62,131 nucleotides of DNA, from positions 1-62,131 of the forward strand of contig NZ_WBMR01000034.1 of assembly GCF_008923365.1 (NCBI RefSeq), given 5' to 3'. Origin of the DNA: Actinomadura montaniterrae (GTDB lineage: Bacteria; Actinomycetota; Actinomycetes; Streptosporangiales; Streptosporangiaceae). The notes below the pieces were generated by a model that saw only the letters and a list, made by a program, of their open reading frames with translations, did no database searches and was not told where the DNA came from. Positions 1-8,229 of the stretch are shown here, in pieces (position 1 is the first letter of the stretch; each line of letters begins with the position of its first letter). Position numbers and translations under genes: made by a program.

Positions 1-13
1 TGCGGCCGGACGG

Positions 14-2050
14 TCAGCTCGCCGGGGTCAGCGGGGCGCCGTTCGACCCCGCGGGCGGCACCGCCGCGACCGGCGCGTCCGCCACGCCGAGGCGCTCGGC
101 GGCGTCCAGCAGGTCGCTGAGCGCGGGGGCGTTCGGGCCGCCGGCCGAGGCGAGCCGCGTCAGCAGCGCCGCGATCGTCAGGCCCCCGACGCCCCCGCCG
201 CCGGCCGACTCCAGGACCCGGGTCAGGTCGCCGCTGAACGACCCCGTCCCGTCCAGCCACGAACCGCCCAGCGCCCGCACGGTCTCGGAGCTCCCGACGA
301 ACCCGTCCACGCCCTTGCCGAGCGCGATCGACCCGACGAGCTTGTCGAAGAACACGCTGTCGCCGCCGACGATGTCGATGTCGGCCTTCTCCAGCCCCGC
401 CGCGAGCACCGTCGCCTGCGCCTCCGCGACCTCCCGCTGCACCTGCATCCCCGCCAGCCGGATGTCCTTCTCCGCGGCCAGCCGCAGCCGGTACTCCTCG
501 TGCTGGCGCGTCGCGTCGTCCAGCGCCGCCATCGCCGCCGCCTTGTCGGTGAGCCCCTCGGCCTCGGCCTTCAGCGCGCCCTTGATCCGGACCGCCTCGG
601 CGAGCGCCTTCTGCTCGGCGACCGTCGCCTCCGCGCGGCCGACCTTCTCGATCGCCGCCGCGTCCCGCTCCCGGACCTCGACCTCCGCGAGGCCCTCCGC
701 CGCGGCCTCCGCGCGGATCCCCTCGGCCAGCCGGATCTTGGCCTGCGCGTCCAGCTCGGACGCCTGCCGCCGCGCGTCGGCCATCGTCAGCTGCTCGCGG
801 GCGCGGTGCTGCGCCGCGGCCTCCGCGGCCTCCGCCGCCTTGATGTCCTTGACGAGGCCCTCCTGCGCCTCCGCCTCGGCCTGGATGATCACCGCCTGGC
901 GGGTCCGCTCGGCCTCCTCGACCACCCGCACCCGCTTGATCGACTCCTCCTGCTCGGCGACCGTCCGCTCGACCGCGATGCGCTCCCGGATCACGTTCGC
1001 GATCTCCCGCTTCTCCGCCTCGACCTCCTTGTTCGCGGCGATGCGGGTCAGCTCCGTCTCGCGCTCGCGGGCGATGACCTCCAGCATCCGGTCCTTCTCG
1101 ATCCGCTCGTTCTCGACCGCGATGACCCGCTCCTTGTTCTTCGCGGCCACCGCCACCTCGCGGTCGCGGTTCTCCTGCTGCACGCCGAGCTGCTCGTCGG
1201 TGCGGATGTCCGCGGTCCGCGCGCGCAGCCGCTCCTCCGCCTGCACCCGCTCGGTCTCCGCCTTCTCCCGCGCCCGGACGGTCTCGATCTCGCGCTGCTG
1301 CCGCAGCTCCGCGTCCGCCTGGCGGCGCTCCAGCTCCAGGATCGCCTCGCGCGCCTCGACGTTCTGGCGGGTGATCTCCTTCTCCTCGTTGCGGGTGTAC
1401 TCGTTGGTCCGGACGTGCTCGATCGCGGTCAGCTCGGTGATCTTCCGGATGCCCTGCGCGTCGAGGATGTTGGACTTGTCCAGCGACAGCAGCGGCGTCT
1501 GCTCCAGGTAGTCGATCGCCGCGTCCTCCAGGCTGTAGCCGTTCAGGTCGGTGCCGATGAGCTCGATGATGTGGTCGCGGAACTCGTGCCGGCGGGTGTA
1601 GAGGTCGGTGAAGTCCAGGTGCTTGCCGACGGTCTTGAGCGCCTCGGAGAACTTCGCCGCGAACAGCGCCTGCAGCGTGTCCTGGTGGCTGGCGCGGTCG
1701 GTGCCGATCGCCTGCGCCACCTTGATCACGTCCTCGACGGTCTTGTTCACCCGGACGAAGAACGTGATGCGGATGTCGGCGCGGATGTTGTCCCTGCAGA
1801 TCAGCCCGTCCCGGCCGGTCCGCTCGATCTCGATCGTCTTCACCGAGATGTCCATCAGCTCGGCCTTGTGCAGGACCGGCAGGACCACCGCGCCGGTGAA
1901 GGTGACGTCGACCTTCTTCAGCTTGGAGATGATCAGCGCGCTGCCCTGGTCGACCTTGCGGAACAGCCGGGTCATCATCAGCGCGATGCCGAGCGCGATG
2001 AGCAGCGCGAGCGCGATCAGCACGCCCGCTCCGATCGTGATGGCGTCCAT
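14..2050 (-). CDS. Flotillin-like SPFH/Band-7 membrane protein (YqiK type)
   Basis: This is a 678-residue flotillin-family protein. A single N-terminal membrane segment (about residues 5-27) is followed by an SPFH/Band-7 domain (about 28-210). A very long Glu/Arg/Ala-rich coiled coil (about 215-560) comes next, then a Gly/Ala-rich tail. Flotillins oligomerise at the inner face of the membrane and organise lipid or protein microdomains. The ATG start begins directly with the hydrophobic anchor. It lies just downstream of an NfeD/YqiJ-like gene on the same strand, matching the yqiJ-yqiK arrangement known from enterobacteria, so the two products probably act together in membrane organisation. 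The family call is secure; the physiological role is unknown. Confidence 0.9.
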   Translation of the reverse strand: MDAITIGAGVLIALALLIALGIALMMTRLFRKVDQGSALIISKLKKVDVTFTGAVVLPVLHKAELMDISVKTIEIERTGRDGLICRDNIRADIRITFFVRVNKTVEDVIKVAQAIGTDRASHQDTLQALFAAKFSEALKTVGKHLDFTDLYTRRHEFRDHIIELIGTDLNGYSLEDAAIDYLEQTPLLSLDKSNILDAQGIRKITELTAIEHVRTNEYTRNEEKEITRQNVEAREAILELERRQADAELRQQREIETVRAREKAETERVQAEERLRARTADIRTDEQLGVQQENRDREVAVAAKNKERVIAVENERIEKDRMLEVIARERETELTRIAANKEVEAEKREIANVIRERIAVERTVAEQEESIKRVRVVEEAERTRQAVIIQAEAEAQEGLVKDIKAAEAAEAAAQHRAREQLTMADARRQASELDAQAKIRLAEGIRAEAAAEGLAEVEVRERDAAAIEKVGRAEATVAEQKALAEAVRIKGALKAEAEGLTDKAAAMAALDDATRQHEEYRLRLAAEKDIRLAGMQVQREVAEAQATVLAAGLEKADIDIVGGDSVFFDKLVGSIALGKGVDGFVGSSETVRALGGSWLDGTGSFSGDLTRVLESAGGGGVGGLTIAALLTRLASAGGPNAPALSDLLDAAERLGVADAPVAAVPPAGSNGAPLTPAS

Positions 2051-2105
2051 CGGGATCCCTGTCTACTGGGAGGATGTGGGATGCGGGGGTCGGAGAAGCC
2101 GGAGG

Positions 2106-2945
2106 TCAGGGGGCCTGCTCGTAGGGCATGACCCAGAAGAACTGGCCGTCCGGATCGAAGTCGAAGATCAGCGCGGTGCTGCCGGCGGTGAGGGCGGGCT
2201 CCGCGGCGCCGGCGGGGGCGCCCTCGGCGGCGACGTCCAGCGCGTGCCGGCGGACCTGCACGATGGCGGACGAGCCGTCGTCGGCGGTGACCTCGGCCTG
2301 GCCGAAGTCGGCGCCGACCCGTCCGGTGCGGATGACGCAGGTGCGGCCGACGAAGTCGCGCAGCGACGCCGCCGGCTCCTCGCGGAACACCCGGCGCAGC
2401 GGGACGATCGCGAGCCGCGTCCCGAGCCACGCCGCCGCGAGCGCCCCGGCCAGGACCGCGCCGGCGAGCGGCGGGGCCGGCGTGCCGCCGCCCGCCAGCA
2501 CCGACCCGGCCAGGCTCGCGAACCAGGCCAGCGCGATCAGCAGCGACAGCGTGATGGTGGCGGGCACGCCGCCCAGCCCGATCGCGCCCAGCGGCCCGCC
2601 CGAGCCGTGGCCGTCCTCGTGGCCGCCGGACGGATCGTGCCCGCCGCCGTGCCCGTGCCCGCCGCCGTGCCCGTGCGCGGCGCCGTGCCCGTGGACGGCG
2701 CCGTGTCCGCCGCCGTGCCCGTGGAAGCCGCCGTGTCCGTGGAGAGCGCCGTCGCCGTGGAAACCGCCGTGGCCGTGGAAGTGGCCTCCCGCGCCGGCAC
2801 CGGCCCCCGTATGGCCATCGGTGCCGGCGTGGAAGTGCCCCAGGCCGCCGAGCAGGACGAGCGCCCAGTACGCGGCGACCACCACCAGAGAGAAGCTGAA
2901 AAGCGCCGTGGGGAAGCCGAGCGCGGTGTCGACGAATTCACGCAT
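2106..2945 (-). CDS. YqiJ/NfeD-like OB-fold membrane protein with His-Gly-rich loop
   Basis: This 279-residue protein has an N-terminal membrane segment (about 10-32), then an extreme His/Gly-rich segment (about 36-118) with 21 histidines, mostly as HGH and GHG steps. Further hydrophobic segments follow (about 120-175), and a C-terminal OB-fold-like domain (about 190-275) contains the FVGRTCVIRTGRV stretch. Such NfeD/YqiJ proteins are partners of SPFH proteins, and the flotillin gene follows 55 bp downstream on the same strand. The His-rich loop is not part of the usual family layout and suggests metal binding, which is inference. The Ala/Gly-rich reading frames on the opposite strand here are shadows. 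Confidence 0.8.
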   Translation of the reverse strand: MREFVDTALGFPTALFSFSLVVVAAYWALVLLGGLGHFHAGTDGHTGAGAGAGGHFHGHGGFHGDGALHGHGGFHGHGGGHGAVHGHGAAHGHGGGHGHGGGHDPSGGHEDGHGSGGPLGAIGLGGVPATITLSLLIALAWFASLAGSVLAGGGTPAPPLAGAVLAGALAAAWLGTRLAIVPLRRVFREEPAASLRDFVGRTCVIRTGRVGADFGQAEVTADDGSSAIVQVRRHALDVAAEGAPAGAAEPALTAGSTALIFDFDPDGQFFWVMPYEQAP

Positions 2946-3477
2946 GGCCGTGCACGCTCCCGCCTCGAGGCGTCATTCATCGTCCGGGCCGCCGAATGCG
3001 GTCACCGGTTCAGAAGGGAAATGCGCTGCCGTATCCGGCGCCCGGCCGAATACGGCCGGTCATGTGTCCGGATATGAGTCCGCCCAGGTCGCAGAGGTCA
3101 GGCCGGCCCGAAGCCGGAGGCTGCGCGGGGTGGGACGCGGAACACGGCGCCGCGGCGTGGGCGGGGCCATGAGAAAGGGCCGGGGAGTCATCTGAAATCC
3201 TCCTGGTCGGAGACAAATCCTGTCTCGCCGACCAGACTTCCCGGCACACCGGGGGTTACTTTACCCCGGTTCTCCCGGCGAGGGAAGCCTTTTGTCGGGA
3301 CCTGAACGGAGATGTCGGTGTTTCTCGTGCTCCGGGGCCCTTTCTGGAAAACGGTGGGGCGGGAGGTGCATCTCCGGGCTAAAGGCCTATCGCTCACGGT
3401 GATGAGATGAGCACGTTCAGCGAACTCTGAGGTTCGTCTGAGGTCCGGTTCAGGCGGCGTCCGTACCTTCACGCGCC
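2946..3477. other. Divergent intergenic region with a GC hairpin
   Basis: About 530 bp separate the yqiJ-like gene (minus) from the sulfotransferase gene (plus). No reading frame here has a convincing start or coding character, and the base composition is less GC-rich than in the flanking genes. The region holds a 7-bp perfect inverted repeat, ACCGGGG and CCCCGGT, at 3248-3270 with a 9-nt loop. It must carry the promoters of both flanking genes, but I could not place them confidently. Confidence 0.5.
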
Positions 3478-4509
3478 ATGACCACGCAGTCCCACCGGCC
3501 CGTCTTCGTCCTCGGCTGCCCGCGCTCCGGCACGACGCTGCTGCAGCAGATGCTGCACTCGCACCGGCGCCTGGCGGTGCCGTCCGAGACGCGGTTCGTA
3601 CACGTCGCGTACGCGCGGCGGCTCGGCTTCGGCGACCTGCGGGCGGAGGCGAACCGGCGGGCGCTCGGCGAGTGGATCACCGCGGGCGGCGGGACGAAGT
3701 TCGACGTCCTCGGCCTGGACGCCGGCGTGGTCGTCGACGACATCGTGCACGGCCCGCCGACGCTCGGGTCGGCGCTCGCCGCCGTGTTCCGCCGCTACGC
3801 GCGCGAGCACGGGAAGGCGCGGTGGGGCGACAAGCGGCCGAGCTACTTCCGCAAGGTGCCGATGCTGCTGCGGATGTTCCCGGACGCGCAGTTCGTCCAC
3901 CTGGTCCGCGACGGGCGGGACGCGGTCAGCTCGCTCGTCCGGATGCCCTGGTACGAGGGTGACGTCCACTCCGCCGCGCTGACGTGGCGGGAGGCCGTCG
4001 ACACCGGGAGCAGGCTCGCGCGGCGGCTCGGCCCCGGCCGCTACTTCGAGATGCGCTACGAGGACCTCGTCGCCGAGCCGGAGCGGTCGCTGGTGGCGCT
4101 GTGCGGGTTCCTGGAGGAGGAGTACGACGAGGCGATGGCCGAGCCGCACCACCACGCGCGCCGGACGGTCCCGGCCGAGCGCCGCTGGCATCTGCGGACG
4201 CACGAGGCCGTCAACGACCGCAGCGTCGGCGCGTGGGCGACGCGGATGCAGCCGTGGGAGGCGGACCTCGTCGAGCACGTCCTGGCGGACCGGCTGCGGC
4301 GGCACGGGTACGCGCCGGCGGGACGGGACCGCCCGGCGGCGGCGCACCTCGCGCGGTTCCGCCGGACGGCGGCGCACCGCTGGCGGACGCAGCGCGCGCG
4401 GGCGGTGCGGGACCGGATGGCCCGCCGGCACGAGCCGAACCCCGTCGGTTCGTTGCTGACGGGACCGGCGACCGGCGCGTCGATCGTTCCCGTCCGGCCC
4501 GATCACTGA
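3478..4509 (+). CDS. PAPS-dependent sulfotransferase family protein
   Basis: The product is 343 residues. An N-terminal PAPS-binding P-loop-like motif, GCPRSGTTLLQQML (about residues 13-26), matches the 5-prime-phosphosulfate binding loop. A second conserved stretch, FVHLVRDGRDAVSS (about 140-153), is the 3-prime-phosphate binding region. Members transfer a sulfuryl group from PAPS to hydroxyl or amine acceptors such as sugars, lipids or peptides. The Arg-rich C-terminal 80 residues are less conserved. It lies upstream of the acyl-carrier/ligase cassette on the same strand but is separated by 411 bp and a strong hairpin, so it may be a separate transcript. The substrate cannot be inferred. 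Confidence 0.88.
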   Translation: MTTQSHRPVFVLGCPRSGTTLLQQMLHSHRRLAVPSETRFVHVAYARRLGFGDLRAEANRRALGEWITAGGGTKFDVLGLDAGVVVDDIVHGPPTLGSALAAVFRRYAREHGKARWGDKRPSYFRKVPMLLRMFPDAQFVHLVRDGRDAVSSLVRMPWYEGDVHSAALTWREAVDTGSRLARRLGPGRYFEMRYEDLVAEPERSLVALCGFLEEEYDEAMAEPHHHARRTVPAERRWHLRTHEAVNDRSVGAWATRMQPWEADLVEHVLADRLRRHGYAPAGRDRPAAAHLARFRRTAAHRWRTQRARAVRDRMARRHEPNPVGSLLTGPATGASIVPVRPDH

Positions 4510-4565
4510 TCGAACGGTGGGTGCGGGCGCCGATTGGGCGGTTGTCCGAAATTCTCATGGAACGT

Positions 4566-4586
4566 GCCCGGCGCCACGCGCCGGGC
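4566..4586 (+). terminator. Perfect GC hairpin downstream of sulfotransferase gene
   Basis: A perfect 9-bp stem, GCCCGGCGC and GCGCCGGGC, has a 3-nt loop and starts 57 nt after the sulfotransferase stop. There is no T tract, as is common for actinobacterial terminators, so termination is inferred from position and stem strength only. Confidence 0.5.
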
Positions 4587-4920
4587 GGCGCGGGGGCGGG
4601 TGCGCGGTCGTGGGGAACGGTGCAGGTCGCGTGCCGTGGGGCGGCGGGCGGGGGAGGAGCGGCCGGGTGGGGCGGCCGTGACGGCGGTCGCCTGACGGCG
4701 CCCGTCGTGGGCCCCTTACGGAACCGGTTACCGTCCGGTACACGGGCTCCGTTTTACCGGCTGGCTGACTTAATTTACGGAAAAGTGACATGCTCGTGTC
4801 CGATAGTTCACAGACAGATCTGTGACATGCCGAACATATGCATGTACCGTGCCATGTGCTCAGCTACGGATGGCCATCGGGGTTTGGTTCAGAAGATCCT
4901 CTGACAAAAAGGGGAGTGCG
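4587..4920 (+). promoter_or_regulatory. Upstream region of the acyl-carrier cassette with palindromes
   Basis: This non-coding stretch is the presumed promoter region of the cassette and is more AT-rich than its surroundings. It contains the perfect palindrome ACAGATCTGT (4814-4823), immediately followed by an inverted repeat ACATGC-N9-GCATGT (4825-4845). Repeats of the ATGT/ACAT kind are typical of PadR-family operators, and a PadR gene closes the cassette, so this is a plausible operator (inference). A ribosome binding site, GGGGAG, sits at 4911-4916 before the GTG start of the carrier-protein gene. Confidence 0.45.
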
Positions 4921-5178
4921 GTGAGCGGATCGCAAACAATTTCCCACGACGAGCTCCAGATGTGGCTTCTTGACCGCATCGCCTTCTACCTCGACAGGCC
5001 GACGGAAAACATCGATCCAGGGGTCGAACTCGCACGTTACGGCGTCGATTCGGTGTACGCGATCAGCATCATCAGCGACATCGAGGACCACCTGCAGGTG
5101 GAGGTGGACGTGGCCGAGGCGCGGCGCCGTGAGACGGTCGCCGACCTCACCGCCTACCTTCTCGACCTCGTCGCGTGA
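4921..5178 (+). CDS. Acyl carrier protein (phosphopantetheine-binding)
   Basis: This 85-residue stand-alone carrier protein has the phosphopantetheine attachment motif YGVDSVYA, with Ser44 as the modified residue. The GTG at 4921 was chosen because GGGGAG lies 4 nt upstream and the resulting length matches carrier proteins; an ATG at 4822 in the same frame would add residues foreign to the family. The stop codon overlaps the start of the SGNH hydrolase gene, so the two are translationally coupled. With the AMP ligase encoded 3 kb downstream, the protein probably holds an activated acyl chain during processing. It is more like PKS/NRPS-type carriers than a housekeeping AcpP, since no fab genes are nearby. 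Confidence 0.9.
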   Translation: MSGSQTISHDELQMWLLDRIAFYLDRPTENIDPGVELARYGVDSVYAISIISDIEDHLQVEVDVAEARRRETVADLTAYLLDLVA

Positions 5179-5801
5179 TGGCCGGCCCGCCGGCCGCGGG
5201 CGCCGCCCTGGTGGTGCTCGGCGATAGCGTGGCCGAGGGCCGCGACGATCCCGCCCCGGCGGGCGGCTGGCTCGGCTGGGCCGGCCGGCTCGCCCGGCGC
5301 CTCGGCGTGCCGCCCGGCGACGTGCTGAACGTCTCCGACGCGGGCGCCACGATCGAGGACGTGGTGCGCGACCAGCTCCCCGCCGTGCGGGCCGCGCGGC
5401 CCCGCCTGGCGGTGCTCGGCTGCGGCATGAACGACGCGCTGAACGGGTTCGAGCCGGCCGCGGCGGGCGCCCGGCTGGACGAGGTGCACCGCTGGGCGCG
5501 GGACGCCGGAGCCGGCCTGCTGGCGATTCCGGTGCCCCGCCCGCCGCTGCTCGAACGGTCTCCCATCTCGCAGTTCCGCAAGAAACGCGTGCTGCAGCGC
5601 ATCGCCCTCTTCAATGCCGAGCTGGAACGCGCCGCGGGCGACTTCGGAATGGCGTTCCCGGCTCGTGAAACGGTGACGAAAATCGCCGACCCCGCGATGT
5701 GGAGTGCCGACGGAATCCACCTGAGCCCGGCCGGGCACGATTATGTCGCGGAGGTGATCGCGCACCTCGCCGCCGAGCTGCTCGGCGAGCGGGCGACCTG
5801 A
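5178..5801 (+). CDS. SGNH/GDSL-family hydrolase
   Basis: The product is 207 residues and carries the canonical blocks: GDS with nucleophile Ser (LGDSVAEG, about residues 14-21), a Gly block, GCGMND (block III Asn, about 80) and DGIH with catalytic Asp and His near the C-terminus. SGNH enzymes are esterases, thioesterases or acyltransferases. No signal peptide is present, so the enzyme is cytoplasmic. The ATG at 5178 overlaps the carrier-protein stop (TGATG); an in-frame GTG at 5175 is an alternative start. Within this operon a role in releasing or transferring the acyl chain from the carrier is plausible but inferred. Confidence 0.85.
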   Translation: MAGPPAAGAALVVLGDSVAEGRDDPAPAGGWLGWAGRLARRLGVPPGDVLNVSDAGATIEDVVRDQLPAVRAARPRLAVLGCGMNDALNGFEPAAAGARLDEVHRWARDAGAGLLAIPVPRPPLLERSPISQFRKKRVLQRIALFNAELERAAGDFGMAFPARETVTKIADPAMWSADGIHLSPAGHDYVAEVIAHLAAELLGERAT

Positions 5802-5932
5802 GAACGGACAGCCTCGGGGGGCAGTCGAAGAGTCGGGATGACGATGAAGAGACCATTATCGCCCGCCCATGTCCCGCGATCACGGGCGCCGATACCGCGG
5901 GCGGGCGCCGCCCCGGCGAAGGGAGCGGCGAC

Positions 5933-6340
5933 GTGACGGTCCCCGGAACGTTCCGAGCGGCGGTGGAGGCCAAGGACCTCGCCGCCATCACCCGGACGCT
6001 GGACCCGGGCATCGAGTTCCACAGCCCGGTGATGGTGAAGCCGTACCACGGCCGCGACGCGGTCACCGCGCTGCTGCGCGTCCTGCTGGAGGTGTTCGAG
6101 GACTTCCGCTACACCGACGAGCTCGCCGGGACGGACGCGGCGGGCGGGTCCCTGCAGCCGCCCCCGCAGGCGCTGGTGTTCAGCGCGCGGGTCATGGGCA
6201 AGTCGCTGCAGGGCCTCGACCTGCTCAGGTTCGGCGAGACCGGGCTGGTGACCGGGCTGACGGTGATGGTCCGGCCGCTGCCCGCGGCGATGACGCTCGC
6301 CCGCGTGGTCGGCCGCCGCATGGAGGACCAGGGGACGTGA
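5933..6340 (+). CDS. SnoaL/NTF2-like small protein
   Basis: This 135-residue protein has a nuclear-transport-factor-2/SnoaL-like pattern: an N-terminal helix, then FHSPVMVKPYHGRDAVTALL, which is typical of this cone-shaped fold. Family members are cyclases, hydrolases, isomerases or ligand-binding proteins in secondary metabolism. The GTG at 5933 is preceded by GAAGGGAG at 5918-5925; the frame is open further upstream, but that part looks non-coding. It lies 131 bp after the hydrolase gene and 133 bp before the dehydrogenase gene, all on the same strand, so it probably belongs to the cassette. No catalytic residues can be assigned with confidence. Confidence 0.75.
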   Translation: MTVPGTFRAAVEAKDLAAITRTLDPGIEFHSPVMVKPYHGRDAVTALLRVLLEVFEDFRYTDELAGTDAAGGSLQPPPQALVFSARVMGKSLQGLDLLRFGETGLVTGLTVMVRPLPAAMTLARVVGRRMEDQGT

Positions 6341-6473
6341 CGGGGCGTCCCCTTCGTGACGGGGCCGCGCGGGCCGGGGGCGTGGGGGCCGCCTCCGGGC
6401 GCCGGCCCGGCGGCGCCGCGTGCCGGTGAGGGCGCGCGGGCACCGCGACAAGTTCGGCTACAGGGAGTGGAAG

Positions 6474-8222
6474 ATGGACAGCGGAATGGTCCCCGCACGC
6501 ACCGGCCTGTCGCCGGCGCATCGCATCGCAGCCGATCTGGACGGTTTCCTCGGCGACCCCATGGACGACGAGGCCGGGCCGTTCTCCTACAAGGCGATCG
6601 TCGAGGCCGAGGAGCGCGACGAGCTGCCGCCCGGGGCGGTGGACGCCGTCCGGGCCTGGGGTTTCCCGAAGTACCTGGTGCCGTCCGGGCTGGGCGGGCG
6701 CCTGACGACGCTGGAGGAGCTGTTCTTCGTCACCCGCGGCATCTCGCGGCGCAGCGTCACGGTCGCGGTGATGTACGGGTCGGGCCTGCTGGCGGTGAAC
6801 CCGGTGTGGCTGTGGGGCGACGAGCGGCAGCGCAGGACGGTCGCGGACGGCGTGCTGAACGGCGACCTCGCCTGCTTCGGGGTGTCGGAGGCCGACCACG
6901 GCAGCGACGTGATGGCGAGCGAGTCCGAGGCGGTGAGCAAGGGCGACGAGCTGGTGCTGACCGGGACGAAGTGGCCGGTCGGCAACGCGACGCGCGGCCG
7001 GTTCGTCACGACCTACGCCAGGACCGGCGCGCGGGACTTCTCGCTGCTGCTGGTCGACAAGACGACCCTGGACCCGGACAGCTGGTCGACGCTGCCGCCC
7101 GTCCGGACGGTCGGGCTGCGCGGCCACGACCTGAGCGGCGTCGCGTTCGACGGGGCGCGGCTGCCGGCGGACTGCGTGATCGGGCGGCGCGGGGCCGGGC
7201 TCGTCCAGACGCTGAAGACGCTGCAGATCACCCGGACGGCGATCGCGGCGCTGTCGGTCGGGACGATGGACGCGGTGGTGCGGATCGCGATGGAGTACGC
7301 GCACCAGCGCACCCTGTACGGGGCGGACATCTACCAGATCCCGGTGATCCGCGACCATCTGCTGAAGGCGCACCTGGACCTGCTGATCGCCGAGTGCGTC
7401 GCGATCCCGGTGGCGCGGAGCCTGACGGTCGCGCCGGGCCGGCTGAGCCTGTGGTCGTCGATCGTGAAGTACTTCGTCCCGGTGCAGGGCGACGAGGTCG
7501 TCGCGAGCATGGGAACGGTCCTTGCGGCGCGCGGCTACCTGCGCGAGGGCGTCGCGCACGGGGTGTTCCAGAAGCTGCAGCGCGACCACGCGATCGCGAG
7601 CATCTTCGAGGGCACCACGCACGTCAACCTGGCGAACGTCGCCGCGCAGCTGCCGTTCCTGTGCCGTCCGCCGGACGAGACGGGCGGCGAGGACGCGCTG
7701 CTCGCCGAGCTGTTCTCGTGGACGCGGACGCCACCGACCTGGGAGCCGGACGGCCGGCGCCTCCAGCTCACCAACGAGGGCCGCGACGAGGTCGGGCAGC
7801 GGTTCGAGCAGATCTCCGAGGAGCTGCTCTCGGCGGCGAACGCGCACGCCGCGCCGGGCGTCGCCGCCGAGCTGAAGGACCTGGTGTCGAGCATCGGTGC
7901 GCTGCGCGCGAAGGTCGACGAGGGCATCCGCGAGAGCGAGGGCGACACCTCGTCGGTGGCGGCGCTGATGCGGGCGCGGCGGTACTGCGAGCTGCACGCG
8001 ATGGTGTCGTGCATGCTGACGTGGCTGCACAACCACCGCGAGTTCGGCGGGTCGTTCGCGGGCGGGCAGTGGCTCGTGCTGTGCCTGCAGCGGCTGCTGC
8101 AGCGCACCTACCCGGACACCGTCCTGTCGGAGGAGTTCCTGCCGGCGTTCGAGGACGCGATGTTCCGCACGTCCGGCGAGGGCCGCTGGTTCACGCTGAC
8201 GTCGCTGGCCGAGGACGTGTGA
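6474..8222 (+). CDS. Acyl-CoA dehydrogenase family flavoprotein
   Basis: The product is 582 residues, of the longer acyl-CoA dehydrogenase class: N-terminal helical domain, central beta domain with CFGVSEADHGSD and TGTKWPVGNA, C-terminal helical domain, and about 180 extra residues. The catalytic base Glu is seen in FEGTTHVN. Such enzymes introduce an alpha,beta double bond using FAD. The ATG at 6474 follows AGGGAG at 6462-6467. The gene is 7 bp from the ligase gene, so the two are almost certainly co-transcribed. Next to a fatty-acyl-AMP ligase and a stand-alone carrier protein, the substrate may be acyl-carrier-protein rather than acyl-CoA (inference from similar cassettes in polyketide and lipopeptide clusters). 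Confidence 0.9.
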   Translation: MDSGMVPARTGLSPAHRIAADLDGFLGDPMDDEAGPFSYKAIVEAEERDELPPGAVDAVRAWGFPKYLVPSGLGGRLTTLEELFFVTRGISRRSVTVAVMYGSGLLAVNPVWLWGDERQRRTVADGVLNGDLACFGVSEADHGSDVMASESEAVSKGDELVLTGTKWPVGNATRGRFVTTYARTGARDFSLLLVDKTTLDPDSWSTLPPVRTVGLRGHDLSGVAFDGARLPADCVIGRRGAGLVQTLKTLQITRTAIAALSVGTMDAVVRIAMEYAHQRTLYGADIYQIPVIRDHLLKAHLDLLIAECVAIPVARSLTVAPGRLSLWSSIVKYFVPVQGDEVVASMGTVLAARGYLREGVAHGVFQKLQRDHAIASIFEGTTHVNLANVAAQLPFLCRPPDETGGEDALLAELFSWTRTPPTWEPDGRRLQLTNEGRDEVGQRFEQISEELLSAANAHAAPGVAAELKDLVSSIGALRAKVDEGIRESEGDTSSVAALMRARRYCELHAMVSCMLTWLHNHREFGGSFAGGQWLVLCLQRLLQRTYPDTVLSEEFLPAFEDAMFRTSGEGRWFTLTSLAEDV

Positions 8223-8229
8223 CGGCGCC

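Noticed and set aside
315..2131. Long plus-strand frames opposite the flotillin gene
   Set aside because: They are antisense shadows produced by high third-position GC; their Arg/Leu/Asp-rich residues match no family, while the minus-strand frame is a clear SPFH protein.
3188..3472. Small minus-strand frame upstream of the sulfotransferase gene
   Set aside because: No ribosome binding site, low GC3, and composition unlike the neighbouring genes; more likely promoter DNA.
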